A stretch of 64,000 nt of DNA from Shewanella pealeana ATCC 700345 (GCF_000018285.1 NC_009901.1:3905001-3969000); one strand, 5' to 3'; positions 41,456 through 51,914 are shown, numbered from the stretch's first letter. The notes: generated by a model from the sequence alone, not told the origin. Numbers and translations are program-made.

Positions 41456-43456
41456 TTAACGGATCGCTGAAACCAAGTAATCAATTACCGCTGTTTCAGG
41501 CGTTGACTTGTGCTTTAGCTCAAATAACGGAACCGGCTTTTCAAGCATGTTACGTTCAACCATTTCGCTAATGATCGACAAATCCAAAATGCCAGCTTTA
41601 CCGACTAACAAATTATCTAGCGGCGTGGTTTTACTTAAGTTAACGATATCTCTAAAGCCCTTTAAGTAAAGGAAATCTTTAGTGAAACCGCCACCACGAT
41701 AAACACGCGTGGTTAACGTAAACGCTTGCTCGGTTGTTTGACCATATTCACGCATTAGCGTTTGGAAGGTCATCGAGAAATCACGCTGCTCTAACATCAA
41801 GTTTACTGCAATTACGCGCAGCGCTAAGATCTTAAGGCGATTAAGAGTTAGGTTACCTGAACAGTATTCACTGTAAATCGCCACACCTTCTTGAGTATGG
41901 GTGTTACCCACAAGCCCTAGTGACAGCACTCTTAACTTTTGGCGACGCGCGTTAACCGTAGTCAACATATGCACGCCCAACTCATGGTTAGCAAACGCGA
42001 TAAGTTCTTTAGCAGTGAACATCGCATCTTTGTTGATCAACAAACAGTTTCTTTCGCTGTCGACCATGGCTTTAGCCACAATACGCGATGACTTTTCGAC
42101 CTTACATTTAAGGCCCCATTCATCGGCCTGCTTTTGGAATGACTGAACCGCATGGCTTGCATCAAAACTCGGCTCTTCGTCATCACCTATGATATCTGGC
42201 GCACGCAATAAAAACTCTGCGTTAGCAATATCGTCTTTATCTGGCTGACCGTAATATTTAAGCGAGTTATAAACAAAGTCGTCATTGCCGATAGAGCATA
42301 GCAGGTCAATCTTAGTCGCTAAGTTATCAATCACATGGCGATAAAGCTGCTGAATATCGGCATCCATTACGTTTTCAACGGGTAGCTTGTACAGCTGCTC
42401 GCGGAACTGATATGGATTAAGGTTTAGCTGCTTGTAGCTAAACTCTGGTGCCACAGCCCCTTTGCGCGCTAAAAACTTTTTACGCTCACTGGCAATATTA
42501 ATCGGGTTAATATACTTCAGTGTGGCAACGTTGTTAGCCAACTTATATAAGCTTTTATCTAATGATAAAATCTCAGGCGATAACGTCGATGACAATAAGT
42601 CGACATTTCTCACCGATTTACGCTTACCAAAACGGCGCATAAAGAATGCAGCAGTTTCAGATATCGCCTGCTTAATCCCCGCCTTTAGCTCTTCCAAAAC
42701 CAGTGGGTATAACTCACCCGTGGTTTCGTCCATAAACACTTTTTTAACTTCGACAGGTAACACCAAGGTGTTATCGAAATGCGCGTTTACGTGAGCAATT
42801 AAATAGCCGCGACCTTGAAACACTTCATCTGTGGCAGCGCGCACGGCAAGGTTTGGTAGCTCAATCTTATTAAGTTGCTTCTCAAAATGGCCTGGTGTGC
42901 CACCCCAACGTTCGATATCAATCTGGCTGGTGCCAATATTAAACGTCGGCGTATCGGCTTCTATACGCTGATGGTTATACGAGTGCGTATCGAACACGAT
43001 GCAGTTTTTAAACTGCTTCTCTAGACGCGTAATCAAAGCACTCAGTACGTTATAAAACGACTGGTGCTTAGCGTGACTTTCGCTACGCTGTTTAGTGCTT
43101 AATGGCTTTTGCCAGACTTGCTTGTTCCACGCGGTTTTGAAATAGGTTGAATGCGCCTTTGGGCGGTTCAAGTCATATTCAAAACGAGAGTCATTACCTA
43201 TCAAGACAATAGGGAATGACGACAGCATTTCGTCTGTGTACGGGTCTTCTTCATAAAAGCGTTCTTCTTTAGTCAGCAAGAAGGACTTGTTAAGGTCATC
43301 GCGTAAGCGGTGACCATTATGAATAGCAGTACATACAACTGGAGAGTACTCATCAATCTTAACGATGAATGAGCCGCCTTCAACTTCAGCTTGAAAGCAC
43401 TCGCCTTTATTAATTAACGCAATACACTCTTTTTCAGATAATGTGAGCATCGTCAA
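41456..43456 (-). CDS. N-formylglutamate amidohydrolase-like domain fused to a DUF1704 zincin
   Basis: 666 residues, cytosolic (no signal). Residues about 38-280 look like an N-formylglutamate amidohydrolase-type amidase (VCTAIHNGHRLRDDL, NDSRFEYDLNRPK, FDTHSYNHQR). Residues about 300-640 are the DUF1704 zincin with HELGVH at 491-496 and TQEGVAIYSEY at 521-531. DUF1704 includes the eukaryotic tubulin tyrosine carboxypeptidase MATCAP, so carboxypeptidase-like activity is plausible. It overlaps the upstream ATP-grasp gene by 23 bases. The pair suggests that a peptide bond or amide is made by one protein and trimmed by the other; the substrate is unknown. Confidence 0.85.
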   Translation of the reverse strand: MTMLTLSEKECIALINKGECFQAEVEGGSFIVKIDEYSPVVCTAIHNGHRLRDDLNKSFLLTKEERFYEEDPYTDEMLSSFPIVLIGNDSRFEYDLNRPKAHSTYFKTAWNKQVWQKPLSTKQRSESHAKHQSFYNVLSALITRLEKQFKNCIVFDTHSYNHQRIEADTPTFNIGTSQIDIERWGGTPGHFEKQLNKIELPNLAVRAATDEVFQGRGYLIAHVNAHFDNTLVLPVEVKKVFMDETTGELYPLVLEELKAGIKQAISETAAFFMRRFGKRKSVRNVDLLSSTLSPEILSLDKSLYKLANNVATLKYINPINIASERKKFLARKGAVAPEFSYKQLNLNPYQFREQLYKLPVENVMDADIQQLYRHVIDNLATKIDLLCSIGNDDFVYNSLKYYGQPDKDDIANAEFLLRAPDIIGDDEEPSFDASHAVQSFQKQADEWGLKCKVEKSSRIVAKAMVDSERNCLLINKDAMFTAKELIAFANHELGVHMLTTVNARRQKLRVLSLGLVGNTHTQEGVAIYSEYCSGNLTLNRLKILALRVIAVNLMLEQRDFSMTFQTLMREYGQTTEQAFTLTTRVYRGGGFTKDFLYLKGFRDIVNLSKTTPLDNLLVGKAGILDLSIISEMVERNMLEKPVPLFELKHKSTPETAVIDYLVSAIR

Positions 43457-44471
43457 TCGCCTTTCTAAACTCGCTTCTTCTCTGTGTTAATGCTTCTTTG
43501 GCATTGACTACACTTTCAACGAAATCAATGACTTTTTTCTGAAGCTTAACGTTATTAAGCTTATTGATACGCATAATGCCACCCGGGCTTTGTACGTTAA
43601 CTTCAATCAGCTTTTCGTTAATCACGTCGATACCAACAAAGAATAAACCGTCACGCACCAGCTTAGGACCGATATGCTTACACAGCTCTTTTTCTTTCTT
43701 GGTTAAAACGTGCTTAACCACACTGCCACCTGCGTGAATATTAGAGCGCACTTCGCCTTGTGCAGGAATACGCTTCATTGCGCCAATAGGCTCGCCGTTT
43801 AGCATTAAAATACGTACGTCACCTTCTTCGGCGCCCTCGACGTATTCTTGTAAAATAACGTAGTTGCCGCCTTTGCCACTGTTGATGTAAAACTCAAGCA
43901 GTGAGTGGAAGCTCTTTTGTGCTGCCTTTTCAACCAGAATAACGCCTTGACCACCGTAGCCATCAAGCGGCTTCATGATCATCTTATCAGTCTTAGATTC
44001 ACGTAGTACTTCTTCTAAATACTCTGGTGTTTTTGATACGTGAGTAACTGGAATAAACTTATTGCTAGGATCATCAAACGAAGCGGTGTAAAGCTTGTTG
44101 TTAGCAATACGTAGACCATCAATATCGTTCATGATGAATACGTCATCACGCACTGAATCGAGGAAGTTAAGCGCGATAGGATCAAGTGGTGGATTGGCAC
44201 GCATAATAATGCTGTCAAAACCCGCTAGCGGTAAACGCAACTTCTTGAACTCAGCTCTCTTGTAGAAAGACACGATATTAGTCGGCGTAACCTGATCTTT
44301 ATTAAACACCTGGCAAAAAGCACTAGCTTCTGAATCACGCATGGTTAGGTTGCTGGTCGTTGCTAACGCAACCGTATGTCCCCTTGCCACACATTCGTGA
44401 ATTAAACGCAGTGTAGTGTCGGTTTCAGGCTCAACGCTTGACCATGGGTACATCAGAAATAAAATATTCAA
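43434..44471 (-). CDS. GshB-like ATP-grasp ligase
   Basis: 345 residues. Resembles glutathione synthetase along its length: MRANPPLD near residue 90, IMKPLDGYGGQGV at 165-177 (ATP-binding lysine and glycine loop), EEGDVRILMLNGEPIGAMKRIPAQGE at 215-240, NIHAGG at 244-249 and FVGIDVINEKLIEVNVQSPGGI at 278-299 (metal-binding Glu and Asn). True gshB genes are usually about 316 residues and stand next to ruvX/yqgE, which are absent, so this is probably a paralogue joining a different amino compound. First gene of a two-gene operon with the amidase/zincin protein. The start follows aagagag. Confidence 0.88.
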   Translation of the reverse strand: MNILFLMYPWSSVEPETDTTLRLIHECVARGHTVALATTSNLTMRDSEASAFCQVFNKDQVTPTNIVSFYKRAEFKKLRLPLAGFDSIIMRANPPLDPIALNFLDSVRDDVFIMNDIDGLRIANNKLYTASFDDPSNKFIPVTHVSKTPEYLEEVLRESKTDKMIMKPLDGYGGQGVILVEKAAQKSFHSLLEFYINSGKGGNYVILQEYVEGAEEGDVRILMLNGEPIGAMKRIPAQGEVRSNIHAGGSVVKHVLTKKEKELCKHIGPKLVRDGLFFVGIDVINEKLIEVNVQSPGGIMRINKLNNVKLQKKVIDFVESVVNAKEALTQRRSEFRKAIDDAHII

Positions 44472-44981
44472 TGAAACTCTCTTAACAAAGGGAACGCTCT
44501 AAAGATCTTGGGCCGGGTGATGGCTTGGGGAGGTGTAGAGTATTCAAAATAAACAACACAATGGCTCGGGTTAGAAACAACCTTGACCAGACAATGGCAT
44601 CTATCTATCAATACAAATTTGAACTAGATGAAGTGGCGTAATTTACACCATATTTTGAGATTGGAATATAAAAATTTTTATCGAAGACATTTTTAGATAA
44701 GTCACTGTCCTAAATAGAGCCGCGCAATCAGTTAAAGCGATTGAAAACAGGTAGATAAGCAGGAAAGGTGTAGGGTAATCTGTCAATTATGATTCATACT
44801 CATTACCAGATAGTCATGAAAAACGGTATCCATACTACTGTCAGTAAAGCCTAAGCCTGATACCTGTCGCTAAGTTATACTCGCGACAAATTTGACGTTT
44901 CTTTCACACAGTCAGTAATAGACTAAACTTTCGATGATTACTAACTAAGTCCTCTCCATAGGACTCTTTAGGTACTTGCCC
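44472..44981. other. 510-bp AT-rich intergenic region between divergent genes
   Basis: It must hold the promoters of the ATP-grasp operon (left) and the PAP2 gene (right). I see no reading frame with a ribosome site, no clear dyad and no repeat element. Confidence 0.5.
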
Positions 44982-45770
44982 GTGAGCCTAATTCAACACC
45001 ATGCCTCTACTTCAGAAACCTTATATGAGCCATTCTCAGTTAAGCACCACATAACACTCCCCTTATTAGTATTTCTGTTGGTTGCGTCATTATTCGAATA
45101 TTTTCAATTTGATCTCGACATTGCTCAATACATTTTTGACTGGCAAGGGGGGCTGACTTACTGGCCGTTAAAAACACAATGGTTTACCAGTACCATAATG
45201 CATACTGGCGGGCGAGATCTCGTCATATTACTGGGTGTACTTTTATTTACCGCTTTGGGATTGAGTTTTAAAATTCAATACCTTAACCAATATAGCCGTA
45301 ACTTATTTTGCCTAGCCATGAGTGTTGTCAGCAGTATTTTAATCGTTAAATTTGCCAAAGACTTCACTCATGTCAATTGTCCTTGGGACTTGACGCGATT
45401 TGGTGGTCATGTCGCTTACACAGCCATTTTTAGCCCACTACCTGCAGGCACAGAACTTGGTCGATGCTTTCCAGGGGGGCATTCAAGTGGTGGCTATGCA
45501 TGGGTGGCTCTTTATTATTTCGCGTTACAAGTTAACCCTAAATATCGCTGGGCAGGCTTAGCCTTCGGAGTCACACTGGGCTTGAGTTTTAGTATTACTC
45601 AGCAGCTAAGAGGTGCGCATTTTTTCTCTCATGGGATATGGAGTTTAGCGATATCTTGGTTTGTTGCTAGCGGTTATTACTACCTTTTGTTTGCAAGCAA
45701 AAGATCAGGAAAAAATGCTCTCGTAATGGAATCGAACAAGAAAGCGTTAAATAAGCCCAGTGCTGTTTAA
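44982..45770 (+). CDS. Multi-span PAP2-family phosphatase (LpxE/PgpB-like)
   Basis: About 262 residues with five or six membrane segments (LPLLVFLLVASLFEYF, LVILLGVLLFTALGLSF, LFCLAMSVVSSILIVKF, AGLAFGVTLGLSFS, LAISWFVASGYYYLL). The PAP2 motifs are KDFTHVNCPWDL (motif 1 variant), CFPGGHSSGGYA (PSGH variant with Gly) and QQLRGAHFFSHGIWS (motif 3). This subtype often acts on lipid A or phosphatidylglycerol phosphate in the inner membrane; no eptA gene adjoins. GTG at 44982 has aggt about 8 bases before it; TTG two codons upstream is an alternative. Confidence 0.87.
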   Translation: MSLIQHHASTSETLYEPFSVKHHITLPLLVFLLVASLFEYFQFDLDIAQYIFDWQGGLTYWPLKTQWFTSTIMHTGGRDLVILLGVLLFTALGLSFKIQYLNQYSRNLFCLAMSVVSSILIVKFAKDFTHVNCPWDLTRFGGHVAYTAIFSPLPAGTELGRCFPGGHSSGGYAWVALYYFALQVNPKYRWAGLAFGVTLGLSFSITQQLRGAHFFSHGIWSLAISWFVASGYYYLLFASKRSGKNALVMESNKKALNKPSAV

Positions 45771-45862
45771 CGCATCACTGCCACAGTTCAAAACTCAGCC
45801 ACCACAATAGTAAGTTGTGGCTTATATTCTTTGAGTTATAAGCCACTAAACTGTCTATTACA

Positions 45863-46894
45863 TTAAGCATAAAGGTCACTCGGATTATTAACTTTCACCT
45901 GATTTCTCCCCGCTAACTTAGCTTTATACAACGCCATATCTGCACGTTTGACCCAAGCTTCAACCTCTTCATTCGCTATTGACTCTGCGATGCCAGTGCT
46001 GAGTGTGACCTTGTCGACTTCAGGGTATGCCTCCACAATGCCTTCAGCCACTTTCTGACCGATATTACGCGTGATTTTCAACGCGCTTTCAGCATTAGTA
46101 TTATCAAATAAGAGTAGGAACTCATCACCACCTAAACGAAATAGTAAGTCAGTCTTCCTACAATGGCTGTTAATTAGCTTAACCACTGTTTTAATAACTT
46201 GGTCCCCCATATCGTGGCCATGTAAATCATTCACATCCTTGAAATAATCAATATCTATTGCCGCAATACAGGTGGCTTGATCCATCTTGGCTTTTTCACT
46301 CGCCGCTATTAAAGATGCGTCCAACTGATGACGATTGAGTGCGCCAGTTAATGAGTCTCGCGTTGACAGATAACTTAAATTGGCCTGCAGCTTTCTCACC
46401 GTTTCAATAACATAATGAGCAATTGATACACAGAAAAGCAGCGCAAGAGTAAATCGCAGTGTCACCGTGGGTTCTTGATGCGGAAGTGCCGCTACAGCAC
46501 TCGTTAAGATAATTCCCCCATTAGCCAACATGGCCATTTTTTTAGGGACTAATAGTACGATGCTTGTGACAACAGGAAACACCCAGTATGTTGCCAGCGT
46601 ACCAAAGGCATGGATGCTTAACACCATAGAGATGGCGAGCAAAAAAAGTGGTGGTCTATAACCCAATATATTGCGATTTAGTCGCAATATACCAAAGACT
46701 TCAATGACCAAACTTAACTCAAAGGCAAGTAAAGAAAAGCCGAGCAAGGTCTCTCCTATCACAAAATTCTTGATGCTCAGAGGTAGAAAAGTCATCAGTG
46801 TCACAAGCAAAATAAATATCAGTACTCTCTGACGACTATATAGGTCAAAAAGACCTTCGTCCTGAGGTTTACCCAAAAAGCTTAATCTATCCAT
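45863..46894 (-). CDS. Membrane diguanylate cyclase with feedback site
   Basis: 343 residues. Five or six membrane segments over residues 28-165 form an MHYE-less integral sensor of no named type. The GGDEF domain begins near residue 178 (STRDSLTGALNRHQLD) and holds DIDYFKDVNDLHGHDMGD and the signature RLGGDEF near residue 257. RKTD five residues before the signature is an intact RxxD inhibitory site, in contrast to the tandem cyclases at 8-12 kb. Active enzyme expected. Alone, minus strand. Confidence 0.93.
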   Translation of the reverse strand: MDRLSFLGKPQDEGLFDLYSRQRVLIFILLVTLMTFLPLSIKNFVIGETLLGFSLLAFELSLVIEVFGILRLNRNILGYRPPLFLLAISMVLSIHAFGTLATYWVFPVVTSIVLLVPKKMAMLANGGIILTSAVAALPHQEPTVTLRFTLALLFCVSIAHYVIETVRKLQANLSYLSTRDSLTGALNRHQLDASLIAASEKAKMDQATCIAAIDIDYFKDVNDLHGHDMGDQVIKTVVKLINSHCRKTDLLFRLGGDEFLLLFDNTNAESALKITRNIGQKVAEGIVEAYPEVDKVTLSTGIAESIANEEVEAWVKRADMALYKAKLAGRNQVKVNNPSDLYA

Positions 46895-47128
46895 AGTGCC
46901 CCTTTTTATTGAAAATAGAACAGGTAGTGGATGAAAGACACCTATTTAAAAAGTACTGCACTTAGCAATAAAAACAAGTAAACACGCTAACAATATATAA
47001 AAGAACTCATGCACTTCAAACATAGAGCTCTTACCTACAGAGTAGAAGCCAGAGTATAAGCTCTGGCAATAAAATGGTCTTTGCCAAGGCACTTTATTCA
47101 TGAGAGGGCGTATTTATGATGACCAATA

Positions 47129-47160
47129 AAAAAACGCAGCCTAATCGCTGCGTTTTTTTT
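47129..47160 (-). terminator. Terminator after the broken GlyGly-CTERM gene
   Basis: aaaaacgcagc / gctgcgttttt is a perfect 11-bp stem with a 6-base loop and an eight-T run on the plus strand, five A on the other side. It starts 11 bases after the stop of the minus-strand gene. Confidence 0.85.
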
Positions 47161-47170
47161 CACTACCAAA

Positions 47171-49941
47171 CTATCGAAATCTTTGGCGATATCCAACCGT
47201 AAGCATCAAATAGAGTAAGCACAAGTACCCAAGAGAGCCCCCCGATGAATCTGAGGTCGACTCTTTCGGTTTTGCACTAACTGTTATACTAACAACGGCT
47301 TCACTTGTGCTTCCTGCGGTATCAGTTACCCGATAGGTAAAGCTGTCATTACCGCTAAAATCAGTTTTTGGGTTATAGATAAAGCTACCATCATCATTTA
47401 AGGCTAATTCCCCATGACTAACATTGGTAACGACTTCAAACATCAATTCATCTTCATCAACATCGAAAGCTGATAATCGACTCGCGACCTCACGATTGTA
47501 TCCGATGTTTAACGACTGATGACTTGCAACAGGCGCATCATTAACCGCTAAAATGTTTATGGTAACACTCGCTTCAACGGCAGCATTAACGCCATCAGTC
47601 ACACTAAAAGTAAAACTATCTGTACCATTAAAATTAGCTGTCGCTTGATAAGAATATTCACCTGACTCACTAAGCGTGACCACCCCGTTTAGCGTATCTG
47701 TAACCAACACGAATTGGAGTTCATCGCTATCAACTTCTGCAACTATTAAACTGCTACGGAGTTCAACATCCTCATTCGTAACAAATGTCTGATCTAATAC
47801 TCTAGGTGCGTCGTTAATTGGAAGGATATCAATCCGAATCTCTTTTTCAGAGCTCCTTCCATGATTGTCAGCCACTCTAACAGTAAATTGATCTTCACCG
47901 AACTCATCTTTGTTAGGGGAGAAATTTACAACGCCTTCGTGGTCAACAGTAACAGTCCCCTTCGAAGCCTGCGTCAATATTTCAAAAGTTAATACGCCTG
48001 CGTGCCAAGTACTTACTGGGAGCTCCTGTATTAGCGTTTCATCTTCATTGACTGTTAAGAGAGAAGCCGTAATGACTGGTGCAATATTTATCTGATACTT
48101 CTTAAGCTGACCATCTCGCGCAGCGATTAAGGTATCGCCTAACACTTTTACATCTTTAGAGTGGCTTAATGCTGGTACTTCTTTATTGCCAATCACCTCT
48201 GGAGAGCTAGGATGTGTAACGTCGATTAACCAAAACTGCTCATCGTACTGAATAGATAAACGATTATTGACTAAATCCATATGTGTTGGATTTGATGAGC
48301 CTATTCAGGCTCCTGAAAACTCAGAGTAACTTGCAGCTAATAAGGGGGAGTCTAAGTTTGATAGATCCCAAATATTTAGGCCACCATAATAGGTTTGATA
48401 CAAATATGAATCGACAATATGAAGCGAAGAGATTATCTCACTATCACCAAAAGAGCCTAAGTTTGTAATACGCGAACCATCATTATACAAGTGATATAAA
48501 CCTTGCCCCGATGTACCTAAAAAGATATGTCCTTGGTGGACAGCAAGGGAGGTAAAATAATAAATCTCAGGATGATTCAAATCAGAGATAACTAGCTTGT
48601 CTATTGCAAGTGGGTTTTGTGGGTCACTATTATCATAAGCAAAGAGTTCGCCTGACGAGAGATAATATAAATTAGAATCTGACTGAACAATGGCTGTAGT
48701 GCTAATGTTATGTGAGCCAAAGGCGCTCACGACATCTAGCTTATTAACTTGTGCTGCGGTGTTAAAAACAAACCCCATATTGTTATAGAGTAAGTCATCT
48801 TGAAGTTTTACGTTAACTGAATAACCAACATCAGTCTCTTCAATTAGTTCAAGCTTACCTTTGCTAATATCAAATAGCTTTAGTTTCTCATCGGCATAAG
48901 CTAAAACATTATGATTAAAGTCGAGCGACTTACTCATGCTCGAAAAACTATATTTACTCTGTTCGACTTCTCTTGAAGCGACAAAAATATCAGTAGCACT
49001 ACCGTAAAGTTGCACACTATCTGCCGCCTTGATTCTGTCAACACTTCGTCCATTTAGGTGTATATAATAACTATCAAGCTCTGTCATTAGGACCGATAAA
49101 TCTCGAACGCTAACCTCTTCAGATTCTTGAAGAATAAGTAGTTGATTATTAGCAATCACCATATCACGAACATAAACTTCGCCAGGATTATCCTGCATCA
49201 ACACTGAAGAGCGAGAGACATTATCTAAGTCACTAAAATCATAACGAATGACCTTATTGCCATTAGCAAGGTAAACTTGCTGACCATGGGTTTGAATTAT
49301 CGAATATTGCTCGTTAACCTCTTTTTGACCTGTATTTTTTGACCTGTATATAGAACTTTAAACTTAGTTGCTTCAGCGGTCGATACCACATATAAAATAT
49401 CGTCTATATTCACCACTAATGCTCCATCAATAGAAGCCAGTGCTAAACCCATCGTCGAGACGGCACCAAAGCCTTTCGTTCCTATCATTTGAGGAGAAGT
49501 AATATCGGAGATATCATACTCTGTAATGTGAGGCGTATTCATTCCCACTGTGTACAAGCGAGTTCCAACAACTTCAAAATCCAAAAAGAAATGATCCTGA
49601 AGATATTCAAAGCTAGCAACGACACTCGCAGCAGTGAGATCTGAAACATCTACAATAAACATCTCTTTTATCGACATAACAAAAAGATGCTCTCCTTGCT
49701 TCTTTACTCGAATGATTTCATCAAATGTCGGCAGTGAAATTTTAGTCACATGAGTTGGCGATGATGGTACTGAAATATCTAGAACGACCACCCCGTCACT
49801 CGCTATATATGCATAGTCACCCTCTGCGTAAATATCACCATAATGTCGATCTCCCCACACATCTTCCTGTACTAAATTGAATGTGTTTGCGAATAATGGC
49901 GCAGCCAAAAAGCAAACACTTAGCAGTAAAACTCTAAGCAT
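47171..49941 (-). pseudogene. Broken gene for an LVIVD-repeat, cadherin-like, GlyGly-CTERM surface protein
   Basis: Three consecutive minus-strand frames make one protein. It starts MLRVLLLSVCFLAAPLFA (signal peptide), has LVIVD-type propeller repeats (VLDISVPSSPTHV, DLSNLDSPLLAASY, LIDVTHPSSPEVI), then three tandem cadherin-like domains, and ends SSGGSLGYLCLLYLMLTVGYRQRFR, a GlyGly-CTERM sorting tail. Break 1: a perfect 14-bp tandem duplication at 49322-49349 shifts the frame; removing one copy joins YTGQKEVNEQYSIIQTHG without a stop. Break 2: an in-frame TGA at 48305-48307 between YSEFSGA and IGSSNPTHMDL, with the frame unchanged on both sides. Probably non-functional. Confidence 0.9.
49322..49349. 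repeat. 14-bp tandem duplication that shifts the frame
   Basis: tttttgacctgtat occurs twice in immediate succession (49322-49335 and 49336-49349). Loss of one copy would restore the reading frame of the surrounding minus-strand gene. Confidence 0.95.
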
Positions 49942-50204
49942 CACTATAATATCCCTATATTTTATTATTTTTCCATAACGCTCAAATTGTAAACACAATG
50001 ATGCGACATTGTAAAACAAAAGTTCTACGGGAGATTGATTGCCAATTGAATCACTAAACAAGCACTTGCTTATATAAATACCTTTTCAATTAAGCTTAGA
50101 GCGCTAAGAGCAATCACACATAAGTTCAGGGCTAAAACCATCAAGTTCACCGATTAATGACTATGCTTTATGCTGTTCACTTAAAACTAAATCTGGGGTA
50201 AAGC

Positions 50205-51749
50205 ATGAAGCCAATAGTCGCAGATAATAAGCCCATAAAAGTCAGCCTCACTCAAGGAAAGGAGTACTACTTCTGCAGTTGTGGGCGATCTAAGAATCAA
50301 CCCTTCTGCGATGGCTCCCACGCAGGAACCCCATTCAAACCTCAGCAATTTATTGCAGACAAAACTGAAGATTCTTATCTGTGCCAGTGCAAACACACAG
50401 CAAACTCGCCCTTCTGTGATGGATCTCATAAGCAATTCACTCAGAGCGACATTGGAAAACAGGGAAAAGAAAAAGAGACAACGACAACAAGCCAATCGGT
50501 TCCCATTGCTCACAATACGGCTGAAGAGCCAACGCTTGAATATATTCACATGCTAGCCCGAGAAGGCTTATCGAAAGTGGGCCATCACGGCCCCATGACA
50601 TCCATGGGCGTGCCACGCAATCAGTTGCCGCATTGGGACGACTTGCAGCTCATGGTGGCGCAGATGGCCACTAAACCCTTAATGGAAGATGTTGAGGTGA
50701 CAACCGAGCTCATCATAGGGCCGCAGGCAAGAAAGCCTCTCAAGCTCGATATCCCATTATTCGTCTCCGATATGAGCTTTGGTTCATTATCTGAGGAGGC
50801 AAAGATTGCCCTCGCTCGCGGCGCCGAATTAGCGGGAACAGGGATCTGCTCTGGTGAGGGCGGCATATTGAGCGATGAACAAGCCGAGAATTCACGTTAT
50901 TTTTATGAGTTAGCCAGCGCTAAGTTTGGCTATAAAGAAGCCTTGCTCTGCAAAGTACAAAGCTTTCACTTTAAGGGCGGGCAAGGGGCAAAAACAGGCA
51001 CAGGTGGTCATCTGCCAGCTAGCAAAAATGTCGGCAAAATATCTGAAGTTCGCGGTTTGCCTGAGGGCGTCGACGCCATATCTCCACCAACCTTTACCGA
51101 GTTAAAAAGCAGTGCTGACTTTAAACGTTTTGCCGACAGGGTTAGAGAGGTTTCAGGCGGGATCCCAATCGGCTTTAAGCTCAGTGCCAATCATATCGAG
51201 CGCGATATCCAATTCGCCCTAGACGCCAGTGCCGACTACATCATACTCGATGGTAGAGGTGGCGGAACGGGAGCCGCACCGGAAATTTTTCGCGATCATA
51301 TCAGCGTACCAACGATTCCAGCCCTTGCTAGAGCCAGAAGGTACCTTGACCAAAAAGGTGAGAGTGGTCGAGTGACCTTAATCGCCACTGGTGGTATACG
51401 CACTCCCATCGACTTTGTAAAAGCCATGGCCTTAGGCGCCGATGGCGTCGCGGTATCTAATAGCGCCATGCAGGCTATTGGCTGCGTGGCGGCAAGAATG
51501 TGCAATACCAACAACTGCCCAGCAGGGATTGCCACTCAAAAGTCAGATCTTCGTCAAAGGCTCAATATTGATAAATCAGCCAAACAGTTACACAACTTTT
51601 TTGAAGCCTCTGTCGAGCTTATGCAGGTAATGGCCCGTGCCTGTGGTCATGACTCTCTCAGCCAGTTTAATAAAGATGACTTAGCCACCTGGCATATTGA
51701 GATGGCTCGCTTAACTGGGGTTAAATATTCCGGATTTTGTGAACCTTAA
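50205..51749 (+). CDS. Double-CDGSH protein fused to a glutamate-synthase FMN domain
   Basis: 514 residues. Two CDGSH iron-sulfur motifs stand at the N-terminus: C24, C26, C35, H39 (CSCGRSKNQPFCDGSH) and C60, C62, C71, H75 (CQCKHTANSPFCDGSH), each able to bind a [2Fe-2S] cluster. A linker of about 25 residues leads to a GltB-type FMN barrel (residues about 115-500) with PLFVSDMSFGSLS, DGRGGGTGAAPE, IATGGIRTP and the Fe-S motif CVAARMCNTNNCPAGIATQ. It lacks the glutaminase domain, so ammonia-dependent or non-glutamate chemistry is possible. Start follows ggggtaaagc. Monocistronic. Confidence 0.88.
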   Translation: MKPIVADNKPIKVSLTQGKEYYFCSCGRSKNQPFCDGSHAGTPFKPQQFIADKTEDSYLCQCKHTANSPFCDGSHKQFTQSDIGKQGKEKETTTTSQSVPIAHNTAEEPTLEYIHMLAREGLSKVGHHGPMTSMGVPRNQLPHWDDLQLMVAQMATKPLMEDVEVTTELIIGPQARKPLKLDIPLFVSDMSFGSLSEEAKIALARGAELAGTGICSGEGGILSDEQAENSRYFYELASAKFGYKEALLCKVQSFHFKGGQGAKTGTGGHLPASKNVGKISEVRGLPEGVDAISPPTFTELKSSADFKRFADRVREVSGGIPIGFKLSANHIERDIQFALDASADYIILDGRGGGTGAAPEIFRDHISVPTIPALARARRYLDQKGESGRVTLIATGGIRTPIDFVKAMALGADGVAVSNSAMQAIGCVAARMCNTNNCPAGIATQKSDLRQRLNIDKSAKQLHNFFEASVELMQVMARACGHDSLSQFNKDDLATWHIEMARLTGVKYSGFCEP

Positions 51750-51786
51750 TAACTGTCATTGGCCCATATTCCCTTGTAGGCTTCTC

Positions 51787-51819
51787 AATGAAAACCTGAC
51801 TCTGCTGGGTTTTTTCATT
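51787..51819 (+). terminator. Terminator after the CDGSH-GltB-like gene
   Basis: aatgaaaacc / gggttttttcatt with a short loop and internal T6 run, about 40 bases after the stop. Confidence 0.6.
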
Positions 51820-51867
51820 ACGGCTACCCATGGCAAAGATGCTTGAAATAAACGGAATGTAAAGAAT

Positions 51868-51887
51868 CCACCTTCTGAAGAAGGTGG
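51868..51887 (-). terminator. Hairpin after the HAD phosphatase gene
   Basis: ccacctt / aaggtgg with a 6-base loop, 28 bases beyond the stop of the minus-strand gene; only a weak T run follows on that strand. Confidence 0.5.
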
Positions 51888-51914
51888 TTTAGGGCTAAAA
51901 ATTAAAGCAGAGAC

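Noticed and set aside
48305..48307. TGA read as selenocysteine
   Set aside because: No selenocysteine insertion hairpin or enzyme context, and the gene also has a frameshift; a nonsense mutation explains it.
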